NCBI GenBank assembly: GCA_017311315.1
Contig: CM029654.1
Coordinates: 3,275,637 to 3,339,636, forward strand
Source of the DNA: Dendrocalamus latiflorus
Lineage: Eukaryota; Streptophyta; Magnoliopsida; Poales; Poaceae
DNA length: 64,000 bases
Direction: 5' to 3'
Every line of letters begins with the position of its first letter. The first letter of the stretch is position 1. The position numbers and the translations under genes are program-made. Under the pieces are notes generated by a model. That model did no database searches. It saw only the letters and a program-made list of their open reading frames with translations, and was not told the origin of the DNA. Of this stretch, positions 35,773 to 46,977 are shown one piece after another.

Positions 35773-38700
35773 ATGAGCCCTGCAGATCAGCGTGGCTTCT
35801 TCTCGCCTTTGGCCGTGGCCGTGGTGGTCGTCGCCGTCCTCCTCTCCCTGCAGGTCGCCGGGGCGCGCGTCATGAACCGCGGGGACCGCATCAGGCGGCG
35901 CGACATTGCCGGCGGCGCCTGCGCGCTGGCCGTGGCCCCGCTCGGCTACGCCTGCGAAGAGCATGAGGTTTAATTTCTTGAAATGATCGATCTTTGACAT
36001 GATCAAGTGTTACTCCCGTTGATTGTATCAATTTAACGTCTGTGCATGCATCAAGATCGTTAATTTATCGGGTACAGGTGACGACGGCGGACGGGTACAT
36101 CTTGGGCTTGCAAAGGATCCCGAGGGGGCGCGGCGGCCGCGGCGTGGCCGGCGGGTGGGGCGGCGCGGGGCAGCCGGTGCTTCTGCAGCATGGGGTTCTT
36201 GTGGTACGCATGCATGGCGCCAATCATTCTTTTGTGTAGTTGCTGCTTCTTTTTATCAGCTTCATGTGCTTAGCACCCGGCCCTATGATGCCGGCCGGTG
36301 CACGCATTTATCTAGATATCTCTTTGTTTGTTGCACCTTTTGGGCTTTTAGCTTCATATCCAACTTTGTCAACTGTAAGACATACTTCCAAACGGGAACA
36401 AGGAATATATGTGTTTCTGGTTTAGCTAGTGAGAGAAAAAGAGTACATCGATCCATGCTCCTTTTCGTGAGAGAATCGGAGTGTTAGCCCGTCGGAATGC
36501 TCGCCGTACTGTAAGTGACTTTGGTTTTTAGTTTTTACAAATCAGAAATCAAATTAAAAAACTCGACCTTTTTAAACAAAAACAAAACTCGACCTAAATC
36601 AGAAATCAAATTAAACACATCGACTTCTTAATTTAGATTTTTTTTGCCTTTTTCCTCTTTATTTCTTTGTATTGTCCATAAAAATATAACATGTTTTTTA
36701 TTTTTTCTTTATTTTGTAATTAAATGACTTTAAAAATACTAACAATAATATAATTTTAACTAAAAGCTAACTGTCGGAAACCATATGAGCAGGACCGAAA
36801 ATATCCAAAGACAACACATTAGTTCGATTCTTTTATGCTGAGGTTAATAGTTTTAATCATAACCCGAGTGTTTTATATGAATAAACCGAACATTGATAAG
36901 CCGATACGCTGTTTTAAAAATATTATCCCGATAAGTCGCTTCGAAAATATGATGAAGAAATTGTCTTGTTTGTTTGTTTGAAGAAAACTATAAGCTAAAA
37001 AGAACGGACCAATGTAGTTAACCGTACGTATGTGAGCTTGAGCAGTCAATTTCAGGTTGAGATTTAGTATGGTTCCGATCTAATGCACTGTACCGCACGT
37101 ATGGCAAAACCGTAGGAGCTGAGTATCATAAATGGTAGATCGTTTTCCAAATGTTGTGCAACTTCTCAAGGTGGATGGATGGGTCCTTGCGGTTAGTCAA
37201 AGAACGTCGCCGAACACCACTCTATGTTTTTATGCCGGTAATAGATGAGGAAAAAAGGCCAAGAAACGTGGACGGGGGATGGAGATTGCTGGCGTACGGC
37301 CACGCTAAGCTCGTCGCATCGCATGGTGCCCAATGATTGCCCGGCCGGGCCGGGCACCGACGGCGCACTGCTTGCTACCCCTGGACGTGGCTCACGCTCG
37401 ACTGAAAGACGTCACTCATCGGTCGTCACAGTTGACGAGACATGCACAGCGCGAAGGTTTCTGAATCTGAGCTGATGCGTTGCAGGATGGCATGACATGG
37501 CTGCTCAACTCACCGGAGGAGTCGCTCGCCTACATCTTAGCCGACCGTGGCTTCGACGTCTGGATCGCCAACACGAGGGGCACCAGGTGGAGCCGCCGCC
37601 ACGTCTCGCTTGACCCGTCAAGCAGGGTTTGTTTCTACCGACCTGATGAACTCTCGCGTTCCCTGTCTGCGTTGCACTTCCACATTGCCTGCCTGGTAAC
37701 GGCTAAATGTCTGCTAACTGGGGTGCTAATTTGTTTTCCCTTTTTTACCTTTTGTAAAATTCAGATCTACTGGAACTGGTCATGGGATGACCTGGTGGTC
37801 AACGACATGCCTGCCATGGTTGACTACATTTGCAGCCACACTGGGCAGAAGCCACACTACGTTGGCCACTCCATGGTAAAGAAGAAGAAGCTCTTTAACC
37901 CACGATTCCTTCATGAATTACTACTAGTTGTCTAGTTCAGATAAAAACCACAGCCCAATAGCACACTGTAAGGTGGTTTGATTGCAGGGGACACTGGTGG
38001 CACTTGCAGCCTTCTCGGAGGGCAGGCTGGTTGATAAGATGAAATCAGCTGCACTGCTGAGCCCAGTCGCCTATCTGTCCCACATAACCACCCCTATTGG
38101 CATACTATTGGCCAGAGCATTTGTTGGAGAGGTAAAACTGAAAACCATCATCCATTTTTTAAATACTGAATAACATCATTCATGTAGATGCTGCAGTTGC
38201 AATATTTTTCAAGAATCGTTTTATTTGCATCGAACTCTGTTCTGATCAACGATGCATTGTCTTACAAAACAGCTCATCTCTAATTTCCTTGGCGTGGCCG
38301 AGTTCAACCCAACATTGTATGGCGGCTTTCTCGAACCTTCAGATAGATTCTTCAAGTTTGGGGTCGACTCTGGTTCTTGTGGAGCTGACACATTTCTTCT
38401 GTGTTTAGCGTAGGCCTCCAGTGTCGAACTTGCTTAGGGCGGTCTGCAGCAAACCTGGAACGAATTGCTACGATCTCCTTAAAGCTTTCACAGGTAAGGA
38501 TTATTTTGCTGTGTGTCTTTTCCTCTTTACTAACAAGAGAACGTAAGTTTCAGTTATTCTCATCTGTCCATGCTATGTATGTCAGGGAAAAATTACTGCC
38601 TGAACAGTTCAGCAGTTGACATCTTCCTCAAGGACGAACCACAGCCAACCTCCACAAAAACCATGGTCCATCTCGCTCAAAGTATTACTCAATCTTCTCT

Positions 38701-39111
38701 TCATCATCCTTCTTTCTAATTAAGTACAAGCGTGTTGAATTCTCAGTTTATTGTCCAGTAAAAATGTTTCCTTTTGTATCAACAGCGGTGCGAGACGGCG
38801 TGCTGACGAAGTACGACTACATGCGGCCGGACCTGAACATCGCCAACTACGACCAGGTTAAGCCGCCGGCGTACAACATCTCCAACATACCGGCCGGCTT
38901 CCCGCTCTTCCTCAGCTACGGCGGTCGGGACTCTCTGTCAGACCCCGTCGACGTCGGCCTCCTCCTCCACGACCTCCGGTGCCACGACGGCGACAGGCTG
39001 ACGGTGCAGTACAAGGACCAGTTCGCGCACGCCGACTTCGTCATCGGCGTCTGCGCCAAGGATTACGTCTACAACGACGTGATCTCATTCTTCAACCGTT
39101 TTAACTACTAG
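35773..39111 (+). CDS. Secreted alpha/beta-hydrolase lipase (triacylglycerol lipase 2 / acid lipase family)
   Basis: Likely hydrolyses acyl esters in the extracellular space or a secretory or vacuolar compartment; close relatives are gastric/lysosomal-type acid lipases. Nine exons: 35773-35967, 36078-36203, 37486-37626, 37765-37875, 37988-38131, 38273-38316, 38414-38493, 38586-38681 and 38786-39111. They join in frame to 420 residues, the usual length. Residues 1-31 are a signal peptide (FFSPLAVAVVVVAVLLSL). The N-terminal lipase region holds VTTADGYILGLQRIP and QPVLLQHGVLVDGMTW. The nucleophile elbow GHSMG has Ser190, split from its last glycine by intron 4; Asp361 (GGRDSLSDP) and His394 (FAHADFVIG) complete the triad. 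The exon 6/7 junction is inferred from family alignment: intron 38317-38413 is short, and without it the frame meets a stop. Intron 2 is long (1.28 kb) and AT-rich. No damage is seen. Confidence 0.9.
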
Positions 39112-40348
39112 TTCATTGTACCCAAAAAGAAAGGACAGCTATATATACATAGTTAATTTATGATTATGGAGAGGAGATTATACTTTATATATAGCTGGAT
39201 GTGGTAGTTTTAGTAAGTAGCTATTGATTTGAGTGTGCGTGAACGTGATAGTTACATGAATTGAAAGGTGATCACTGAAGCAGCGGTCACCCGTATAAGT
39301 GTATAACTGTACTGTGACGCTAACGTTTACAAAGGAAAGAACTACCATACAGCAGGGCTGCAATCGAAGAGGATTGGATGATATCGCTTATTTTGTATTT
39401 TATTTCGTATCTTTTCAGAGTTAAAATCAGATATCAATAGTATTGGATACTCATTTCTTCATTCCGTACTCATTCCGCAAACCTCAATCGATTAGTCAAA
39501 TAGAAATCTCTGTTGTTTTACCTCTACATAGAACATTGGATAGTAAAGATGTAATCACACTGAATACGAAGATACTAATTGTCAAGATATCGAAGTAAAA
39601 ACACTAAGTATTCCTTGTCTGCTCAGATATAACAATCCGTATATATGTTATTTTATTCGTAAATGAAGCCATAATAACCTTACTCGTACCACTTGACATA
39701 CGGACGAATATCGCTAATCACATATTCTATTCTGTATTTTTTTCCTCAGAATCAGAATTAGACATGAATAATACTATATACATATTTTATCTTTTGTATT
39801 TGCTCAATAAGCCTTTAATCCATCTGTCACACGCCCTCCGTTTGCAGCAGCAGCGTATGATACTATGATACTCGCGAATTTGGGCCTACTGATTGGATTG
39901 GCCAGGGTAACCTGGCCCAACTGTACAGCAGTACAGGGTTAAATTATGTATCCTTTTGTCATTCTTCTAATTGGGCCAAAGCCACGAGCTAAGCCAGCAC
40001 TAGGCTCAATGACCATCCTCATCGGATTTTGTACTCTGTAATTTGTTTCTTCTTAACTTAATGCAAAGATGCGTGGATCTCCCTTTGTTCTCGAAAAAAA
40101 ATGGAAATGGGGAGTTTCATTTGTTCTAAGAGATTTTTTTGTTTCAAAAAAAAGAGAAATGGTGGTCTGCTCAACTGGGTAGTCCCTCTATTGGTCAGCA
40201 TCTCCTGACCAGAGCAAGGTACTTTGGTTGCTTGCGATTACCTGAGGAAGCAAATTTTATGAGAGAGGTAGGGTCCCAAGTAATGCCTGACTTAACTCTA
40301 GCCAATCAAACTCAAAAGTACTTTCCAAACCATCCGTGGAAACTGCAC
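39112..40348. other. Intergenic, degenerate AT-rich repeats
   Basis: Contains many ATACGAATAT / GATATCGAAGT-like phrases (39380-39820), similar in style to 40740-41130. They resemble decayed transposon ends but no boundary could be set. No gene is seen. Confidence 0.4.
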
Positions 40349-40351
40349 TTA

Positions 40352-40645
40352 GAGCATGTACAATACAAGATGCTTATATATAAATGCTTAAAGAGGGAGA
40401 ATATAGCCACATCATCAAGCACCCATGCAAAAGTTATTCCCTCCAATGCAAGCATCTCTTCCATGGGTGCTTAGATGCTATATTTTCTATTAATAGAATC
40501 AGTTATATACATAAGCATCTACTAAGCACTGGTGCTTATTTAAGCATCGATGCTTCAAAATAAGCACCTTATCTATCTTATGTGGCAAGAAAAAACAGTT
40601 TTTCATTGCTAAGCACCTCTCTAAGCGTCTGCATTGTACATGCTC
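40352..40645. mobile_element. Tourist-like MITE, 294 bp, TTA target duplication
   Basis: The ends GAGCATGTACAATACAAGATGC and, inverted, GAGCATGTACAATGCAGACGC are flanked by TTA on both sides (40349-40351, 40646-40648). The interior carries repeated AAGCAT / ATGCTT motifs that allow a long fold-back. A clean PIF/Harbinger-type MITE without coding sequence. Confidence 0.92.
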
Positions 40646-41247
40646 TTACATACGAGTGATTCTGACCTGAGTTGTTGCATTAAAGAATTTAAGATACGTG
40701 TACGTGGGCCAGAAAAACCTTCTAGCTGTCAGTTTTGGAACATAGACGAATAGCGTTGATAAACGGTAAACCAGATACTGTCCGACCAAATATCCGACAA
40801 GTAAGTTAATACCCTAACCAGCCCGATGCATCAACCATCATTAACATCAACCAATATAGATTTTACCTAAGTCCTAACCTAACTCTAGAGTATAAACACT
40901 CTAGTCAATCACCACCAATTCTTCCTGCTTATAGCTTGAAGTAATGGCGATATGGTTCAATGTATTTTTTTTATGTATGTACATACTATCTGCCTATATT
41001 ATCTTTCTGATCCGAAACCTTTATAGATCTGTCCTGATAGTACCATATTCGAAACTGCGAGTACTCCGAATTTGTATTTGTATTTGATCTTATCGTATCT
41101 GACTTTGAATTAAAAAATATAGATTAAAATATGATATAAATAATATCTATCTAAATTTGGCTTGGGAGTTTGGACTGCATCGTGGGCCCTTGTGGGCTGA
41201 GTCGAGCCAATCCTAGGCCTTAGCCTGGATACTAGGCCCTGATCAAC

Positions 41248-41519
41248 TCGGCTTCGGCTTCTGGCTTCTGGCTTATTTTTCACTATTCATAAGTTTCGTC
41301 TTTTTCTGAACTTTTAGCTTTTTGTTGAGCTTTTTTGCCGGTTCTTTTTTTTCCCGTATTTGTTTGTATTATACGTAATGGGCTAACATATTTTTTATTT
41401 TTAAATTTTTTAAATTTAATTATGCTAAATAAGCCTCTGTCAGCTACAGTACTTTTTTCAGCCAGCTACAGTGTTTTCAGCCATAAGCCACAAGCTTTTC
41501 AGCCGAACCGACCACCACC
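41248..41519 (-). mobile_element. Family-B MITE copy 3
   Basis: Reverse orientation of the family-B markers: CTTCTGGCTTATTTTTCAC at the left, TTAATTATGCTAAATAAGCC, then CAGCTACAGTGTTTTCAGCC at the right. It lies about 300 bp beyond the stop codon of the F-box gene. Confidence 0.75.
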
Positions 41520-41825
41520 TAATTGGGGGGCCAGAAAAGACTTGCAACTTGCGTGCGCTAGCAGTGCAGGTTGACCAAAATTTTGCATCTTTTCCTCTGC
41601 TATGCATGCGCAGCAGCACAAATGCAGAGTAACCAAACATTCTTCTTAATGCGTTGATAAACATCATCTATATATTTTTTTCTAACTATCATTCAGATTT
41701 ATGATCATTGAATTAAAGACCAAACAGTCACAAATTCTCCTCCTTCAAAAAAATCTCCCTCTAAAAAAAAGATATATTAAATCTCTAATCCAACAGTTCT
41801 AAATGTAAATAATTATTAAAAAAAT

Positions 41826-43025
41826 CTAAATGATACCTAGACATAGCCACAATCCTACGCAACAATATACTTGCACACGACAAGTCCAAGCACATACAAC
41901 ATTGACGTAAAGAATCTCTCTTTTCGGCGCTACGCAGGGCCACCAGCCAAGCAATCCGATAGGTAACATGAGGAAGGGACAAGCCAAGTCTTCACGACGC
42001 GATTCTTTACCGAACTCCCAAGCTTCGCCAGTGATCTCCCTCTTCCGCAGGTCGTACTCCACAATCTTCCACGGCGACCACATGTACACCGCGTCCTTCT
42101 CCGGGTGCAGCGCCAAGAACCTGACCTCGTCACCTCCCCTGCACCCTCCCTCCACGACGTCGTCGACCTTCACGGCGTGCTTCAGGCGCCATTGGCGTGG
42201 GGTTGATGAGTTCTCCCCGAGTGCCCAGACTTTCAGCAGCTCGCCGTCGCTGCCCACGTAATGCAGCCGGCCGCCGGATTGCGCGACGCGGCCGTCCCTG
42301 TCCATCGGCTCGGGCAGCTCGATGACCGTGCACGCGAACTCTGCGACGTCCATGCGAACGACGCAGTCTGGGTCGGAGGCCAGGATGTAGACGACGCCGT
42401 CGTGGTAGTGCATCCAGCCGGAGAGGGAGCCCGCCGGGACGCCGAACTCCGGGTTGCGCACGGTCCACGTCCGCGTCTCTGACGAGAACACCTCGATCGC
42501 TGCGCCGCGCTCGCGCCACCCGGTGAAGTTAATAACGTGGTAGTGCGGAGAGCTGAACGGGTCGAACGCCAGCATGGACAGCAGCGCCTCCTTCGCCGGC
42601 CTTGGGAGAGCCACCCACCTCCTCGTCAACGGGTTAACGACGTAGAACTTCGGCGTGCCCGGGGAGCGGCAGAGGAGCAGGCCGTTGCAGCCGTCGCAGA
42701 CGACGGCATCTTCCTGGGACGGGAAGAACCCGATGTCGCAGTCCCCGAGCCGGCGGCCGTCGGCAGCGCACGCGTACCGCGGCCTGCTGCCGCGGGCAGG
42801 GTCGTCGGGGAAGTAGACCATGGACATGTGCAGGGGCAGCCTGCGGCGGAGGTAGTCGTCGGAGACGGTGGCACACCAGTTCTTGCAGACGCACTTGGAC
42901 CGCGCCACGGACTTGGCGGGGAGCCTCAGGATGATCTCGGTAAGCAGATCACCGCTCAGGTTGACCTCACTCTCTTCCGCGAAGGTCGTGTCACTGTCGA
43001 TGGAAGAACCCTTCAGGACTGCCAT
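41826..43025 (-). CDS. F-box protein with F-box-associated beta-propeller-like region
   Basis: Probable substrate receptor of an SCF (SKP1-CUL1-F-box) ubiquitin ligase; the substrate is unknown. Single exon, 399 residues from MAVLKG. The F-box lies at about residues 22-65 (LSGDLLTEIILRLPAKSVAR, then SKCVCKNWCATVSD), followed by CNGLLLCRSPGTPKFYVVNP and NPLTRRWVALP, typical of plant F-box-associated domains. Later parts (WMHYHDGVVYILASD, GGRLHYVGSDGELLKVW, WKIVEYDLRKREITG) are repeat-like strands of such a domain. An upstream in-frame ATG at 43109 would add 28 residues of low-complexity character; the inner start was preferred because its product begins close to the F-box as in relatives. The C-terminal tail (VNVVCAWTCRVQVYCC) looks unusual and may be a shifted or extended end. 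The gene is GC-rich, giving open frames on both strands. Confidence 0.88.
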   Translation of the reverse strand: MAVLKGSSIDSDTTFAEESEVNLSGDLLTEIILRLPAKSVARSKCVCKNWCATVSDDYLRRRLPLHMSMVYFPDDPARGSRPRYACAADGRRLGDCDIGFFPSQEDAVVCDGCNGLLLCRSPGTPKFYVVNPLTRRWVALPRPAKEALLSMLAFDPFSSPHYHVINFTGWRERGAAIEVFSSETRTWTVRNPEFGVPAGSLSGWMHYHDGVVYILASDPDCVVRMDVAEFACTVIELPEPMDRDGRVAQSGGRLHYVGSDGELLKVWALGENSSTPRQWRLKHAVKVDDVVEGGCRGGDEVRFLALHPEKDAVYMWSPWKIVEYDLRKREITGEAWEFGKESRREDLACPFLMLPIGLLGWWPCVAPKREILYVNVVCAWTCRVQVYCCVGLWLCLGII

Positions 43026-43134
43026 TGTTGGCTCTCGGTATTTCTGGAGATGAGGAGAGGGAACAGTGGGTTCACGGATTTTGCCGATAAGATGACGATG
43101 CAGATGCAATGCTTAGAATGGATATACACGGGCC

Positions 43135-43142
43135 TATAAATA
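43135..43142 (-). promoter_or_regulatory. TATA box of the F-box gene
   Basis: Plus-strand TATAAATA, reading TATTTATA on the gene strand, 110 bp before the ATG at 43025. It is 13 bp from the edge of the neighbouring MITE. Confidence 0.6.
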
Positions 43143-43155
43143 GGAAACCTCTTGG

Positions 43156-43566
43156 AGCAACTCCAACAGTAACCCTCAAAACATAGCCCCTATTTTTTAT
43201 TTGAGGGCTCCCCCTACTTTTGAGGGCTCTGTTTTTTGGGTTGCACTCCAGCAGGAGCCCTCAAAACAAGACCCTCAAATTCATTCTTAGAGGGGATGAC
43301 ACATAGGACCCACTCCTGGGGGTCTGGAGGGAGCCCCTACTTTTGAGGGTCGAGAGGCAAAAAACTCACTCCAGCAGGGCCCCTACTTGAGCCCTCAAAA
43401 GTAGGGGCTCCCTCCAGACCTCCCAGGAATGAGGGCTCGAGGGGGAGATTTGAGGCCCCCCTACTTTTGAGAGCTCAAGTAGGGGTCCTACTGGAGTGAG
43501 TTTTTTACCCCTCGGCCCTCAAAAGTAGGATGAGGGCTCAAGTAAGGGCCCTGCTAGAGTTACTCT
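43156..43566. mobile_element. MITE with long internal inverted repeats, about 411 bp
   Basis: The ends GAGCAACTCCAACAGTAACC and, inverted, GAGTAACTCTAGCAGGGCC are related; the flanks are TTG and TTA, so the 3-bp duplication is imperfect. The interior is made of CCCTCAAAAGTAGGGGC and its inverse several times, so the RNA or DNA could form a long hairpin. It lies immediately upstream of the F-box TATA box. Confidence 0.75.
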
Positions 43567-43683
43567 TAAGTAAGCAACTATACGCGTATCATTCCGTATA
43601 CATGAAACGACACTGACACTTGGGGTTTTTTTATTGACATATATGTCAGTGTTGTGTCCAGGTCGTCTAACCCAGCAAGAATT

Positions 43684-43907
43684 ATTGGTGGCTTTTTTTG
43701 GATTTCATACTTATGATTTTTTATTTTTGCTATAGTAACTAGCTTTTAAATGATGCATATTTTCAAGACGGTATTTATAAGTTAATTGTAGTAGACACTA
43801 TGTCGACTTTAGCTATTTTTACAAAAATCACATGTGATTGTCTCTCTTCGCAGTCTCTCTTACGAACAGCTAAAATTCAAAAGATATAAATCATAACTTA
43901 AAAGAAC
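43684..43907 (-). mobile_element. Family-A MITE copy, reverse orientation
   Basis: Carries inverted family markers: CTATAGTAACTAGCTTTTAA, TAAGTTAATTGTAGTAGACA and, at the right end, CATAACTTAAAAGAAC. Diverged but aligned over about 220 bp with the copies at 53.6 kb. Confidence 0.65.
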
Positions 43908-44039
43908 ATTCACGCACGTTGACATGTCTCTAGTAGGCCAGTTGACAACAAGTTTTTTTGTCTGATATACTAATAACCGTTGGAGCTCAGAAATATATGA
44001 CACATGTATACACCCGATGCAAGCACCGACCAACCAAAC

Positions 44040-44613
44040 CAGGGATGTCCAAATGGGCGGCCCAGCACGAGCAAAATGCAACATGGGCCTGTTAGGTATG
44101 GCCCGTTTAGCCCGTCAGCCTAAACGAGTCATGTCGTATCACCCTGTGGGCCAAGGAGGCGGCCTAAGCATGGTCCAACGGGAAGCCATGCCATATCGGG
44201 CCGGACTGGTATGAGTCTATTTAGCTTGACGGGTCAAGTGGGCTTGGCTAGCCCATTTCAACGCAAAAAACTAAAAGATATATAAAAAATCCTAGAAAAA
44301 AGTATAAAAATTAAAAATACGAAACAAAATTATTTGTACTTATAAAATTAACTATACAAAATTTAAAAAAATATAAAAAATATTAAAATGAACAGGTCGT
44401 GCTGGACTAGATCACACCATGCTAGGCTTAACCCTATTTGTACCGTGTCAGGCATGCACGCTAGGCCAAGGTGACGACCTAAACACCACCCGACGCTTCA
44501 TATCGCGCCAGCCCGACATGAATAGCTAAGTGAGTTGTACCTTGTCTGGGCTATGTCTACAGTGACATATCATGGATTAGTCCGGTGGGCGCGACCCCAT
44601 TTGCCCATCACTA
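44040..44613. mobile_element. hAT-type MITE, 574 bp
   Basis: The ends CAGGGATGTCCAAATGGGC and, inverted, TAGTGATGGGCAAATGGGG are flanked by a perfect 8-bp duplication AACCAAAC (44032-44039, 44614-44621). The outer arms are rich in GGCCC / GGGCC and CCCGT motifs, and the centre (44260-44400) is AT-rich. No coding sequence for a transposase. Confidence 0.9.
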
Positions 44614-44621
44614 AACCAAAC

Positions 44622-46071
44622 TGGACGACGCTGCTACGCACTTCCTGACTTCCAGTGCCGTCATTTTTTTCACCCCTTCCAATTTTTTCCGTCGCCACGA
44701 GTCAAAACCGCGAGAAAGGGTTGGCACCCGCCCTGAGGCGCTGGCTTCGGTTGCCGCGTTTGTTGAGCGCATATGGTCACATGGGCACGCAAGGCAGCGT
44801 CGCTGCGGGTATCCCACCACCGCCCGCAATTGCCAGCCGGTGCAAAACTAAGACTGAACTGCACTTCACATGCTCTGCGTTGCTGGCTTCTAGTGTTGGA
44901 TCAGGATGCTGACTGTTCAAGCATAAGTAGATTGGTCGGCTTTTCTTGTTAGTTTAGATTTTTGAGTAAACGGTTTGATATATATAATTTAATACGGTAT
45001 TACATACAAGAGATTTTGAGTTCAAGACTCGGTATAATTAAAAAGAATAATTGTAGCATTCTTCTATACCACATTTTAACCGTCTTTATTTATTAACTTA
45101 GACTTTTAAATGAACTAACTGATATATACAACTCCATACTTATTTTGCGCGCGCCCAAAGGAAGGAACGCTTCTATTTTGGTCATCGTATTGAATCCTGA
45201 AAACCATACCGTATGGTTGGCCGGTGTGGCAATGACCAGGATTCAGGGAACTGGCGGTGGCATGCGTGCACGTCAAGCTAAAGAGCTACTGGGACGCATA
45301 TGCATTAGCCCTAAGCATAATTTCATAGAAAAAAAACCCCTTATTTTGGTACTACCATACTTTAACGTAAGCACAAGAATCTGGGAGAGTGGAGCTTAAG
45401 GAAACGACCGTGTGCGTACAGTACTCTACCTGGAATATAATGAGCGTGATGCCGCTGATATGGACTGCGAATGCATCTTCATCCAGTCAATGGGAAACCC
45501 TGCATTAATCGAGGCAACTCAAATGACGGGTAATGATCGTATCTTATTTTTCTTTTGAAAAATAGGTAATGGTCGTAACGTGGAGAGATTCCGCCCAGCT
45601 TTCCCATTCGTGAGGCGCATTAAGACGGAATCCTATAGATCCCCAACTTCCTATACTTTGTAAGTTAATTGTAGCGTGTAAACGACATAGCATGCACGTC
45701 CGCGCATCACCGGGCATGGCGCGGAGCTATGGCACTTTTGCAGTGGTGGAGCCAGGCTTTTTCTAGAGCCTGAGCACACCACCCACGTCCACACACGAAC
45801 CTGGCCGGGGGCACCTTGGGAGCATAGAAGACGCCGACGACGAGCACGACCAAAACCACGACGGTGAGCACGGAGGAGGTTTGGAATCCTCCTCACGTGT
45901 CGCCTGGCTGGTACTGTTGTCCACCTATCGGACGATAAAAATGATATCTCTGCAAATACGATGCTACTTTTGTAAATACCATGGCTAACAGTGTCAAATC
46001 TGCTAAAAATTAGCTATTCGGTGTACGTAGGTGGTATTTATGGACAAAGATGAGCAACCGACAGAGGGCTC
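44622..46071. other. Intergenic region, no gene recognised
   Basis: Short frames only. At 45737-45752 GCAGTGGTGGAGCCAGG resembles the end of the hAT MITE at 32398 but no partner end was found. The rest shows nothing I can name. Confidence 0.4.
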
Positions 46072-46099
46072 CACTATTACAAAAGAGGCTATACTGGAC

Positions 46100-46475
46100 G
46101 ACTACATCACAAACGGTTCATAGATAACCATCTGTGCTATAATTATCACAGATGGTTTTACATGTGTGACCGTATACTGTCTGTGATATGTAACTATGAC
46201 AGACGGTTTATACGAATAACCGTTTGTAATTTTTTCACAGGCGGTTATTAATACAAACCATCTGTGATAATGCAAAACATTACATACGGTTTGTATCAGT
46301 AACCGTCTTTGATAATTCACAGACGGTTATTGATACAAACCGTCTGTGATAATGACAGACATCACCGACGGTTCATATTAATAGTCATCTATGAAAGTTC
46401 ACAGACGGTTATTAATATAAGCCGTCTGTTATCGTTTCATATCACAGACGGTTTTTGGTTGGAACCGTCTAGGAT
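46100..46475. repeat. CACTA subterminal inverted repeats
   Basis: About a dozen copies of ACAGACGGTT or its inverse AACCGTCTGT, often paired head to head around TATTAATA or TGATA. In CACTA elements such repeats are the binding sites of the element's own DNA-binding protein. Confidence 0.8.
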
Positions 46476-46977
46476 ACACGACGTTATTAAATAGCTAGCA
46501 TGGTCTCGATGGACCTATCTTCATTGCGCTACATTGAAGGAGGCGGCCGGATTTGGGGAGTTTGGTGAAAAATACCGCTTTTAGATCTAGCATGTAGGTC
46601 GATTTATTCTTTGTGATTAGAGATTAGTATTTGCTTCTAATAAATTATATGCCTTGTAATAGAGAGAGATGATAGCTAGGTTTAGAGAGGGATGGTAGTT
46701 TGCTCCAATTTAAGAATGGGTCGATACTCCTAGTTTACTTCAATATATTCTTACTTTATATACACACACACATGTACATATATGCATATTGCTTCATGAA
46801 TATATGGCTAGCTACTTAATTTAGATATGGATAATTTATTATTAGGTGAATGACAATTATGTGTGTAAGTAGCTAGGCTGGTAAATTAGCTATAGTAATA
46901 TTAATAATCCAATTTGACATTGATTTATTATATGCGTAGTGTAGATAGACTAAAACTGGATGTATGTTGAGAACCGT

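Noticed and set aside
37486..37935. Reading the 151-codon frame at 37480-37935 as a complete gene
   Set aside because: It runs through a GT-AG intron; the conserved lipase blocks are recovered only after splicing exons 3 and 4.
42537..43139. 200-codon plus-strand open frame opposite the F-box gene
   Set aside because: Antisense shadow of a GC-rich coding exon; valine- and arginine-rich composition without a recognisable family.
45737..45800. Full copy of the hAT MITE seen at 32398
   Set aside because: Only one end (GCAGTGGTGGAGCCAGG) matches; no second inverted end or 8-bp duplication was found.
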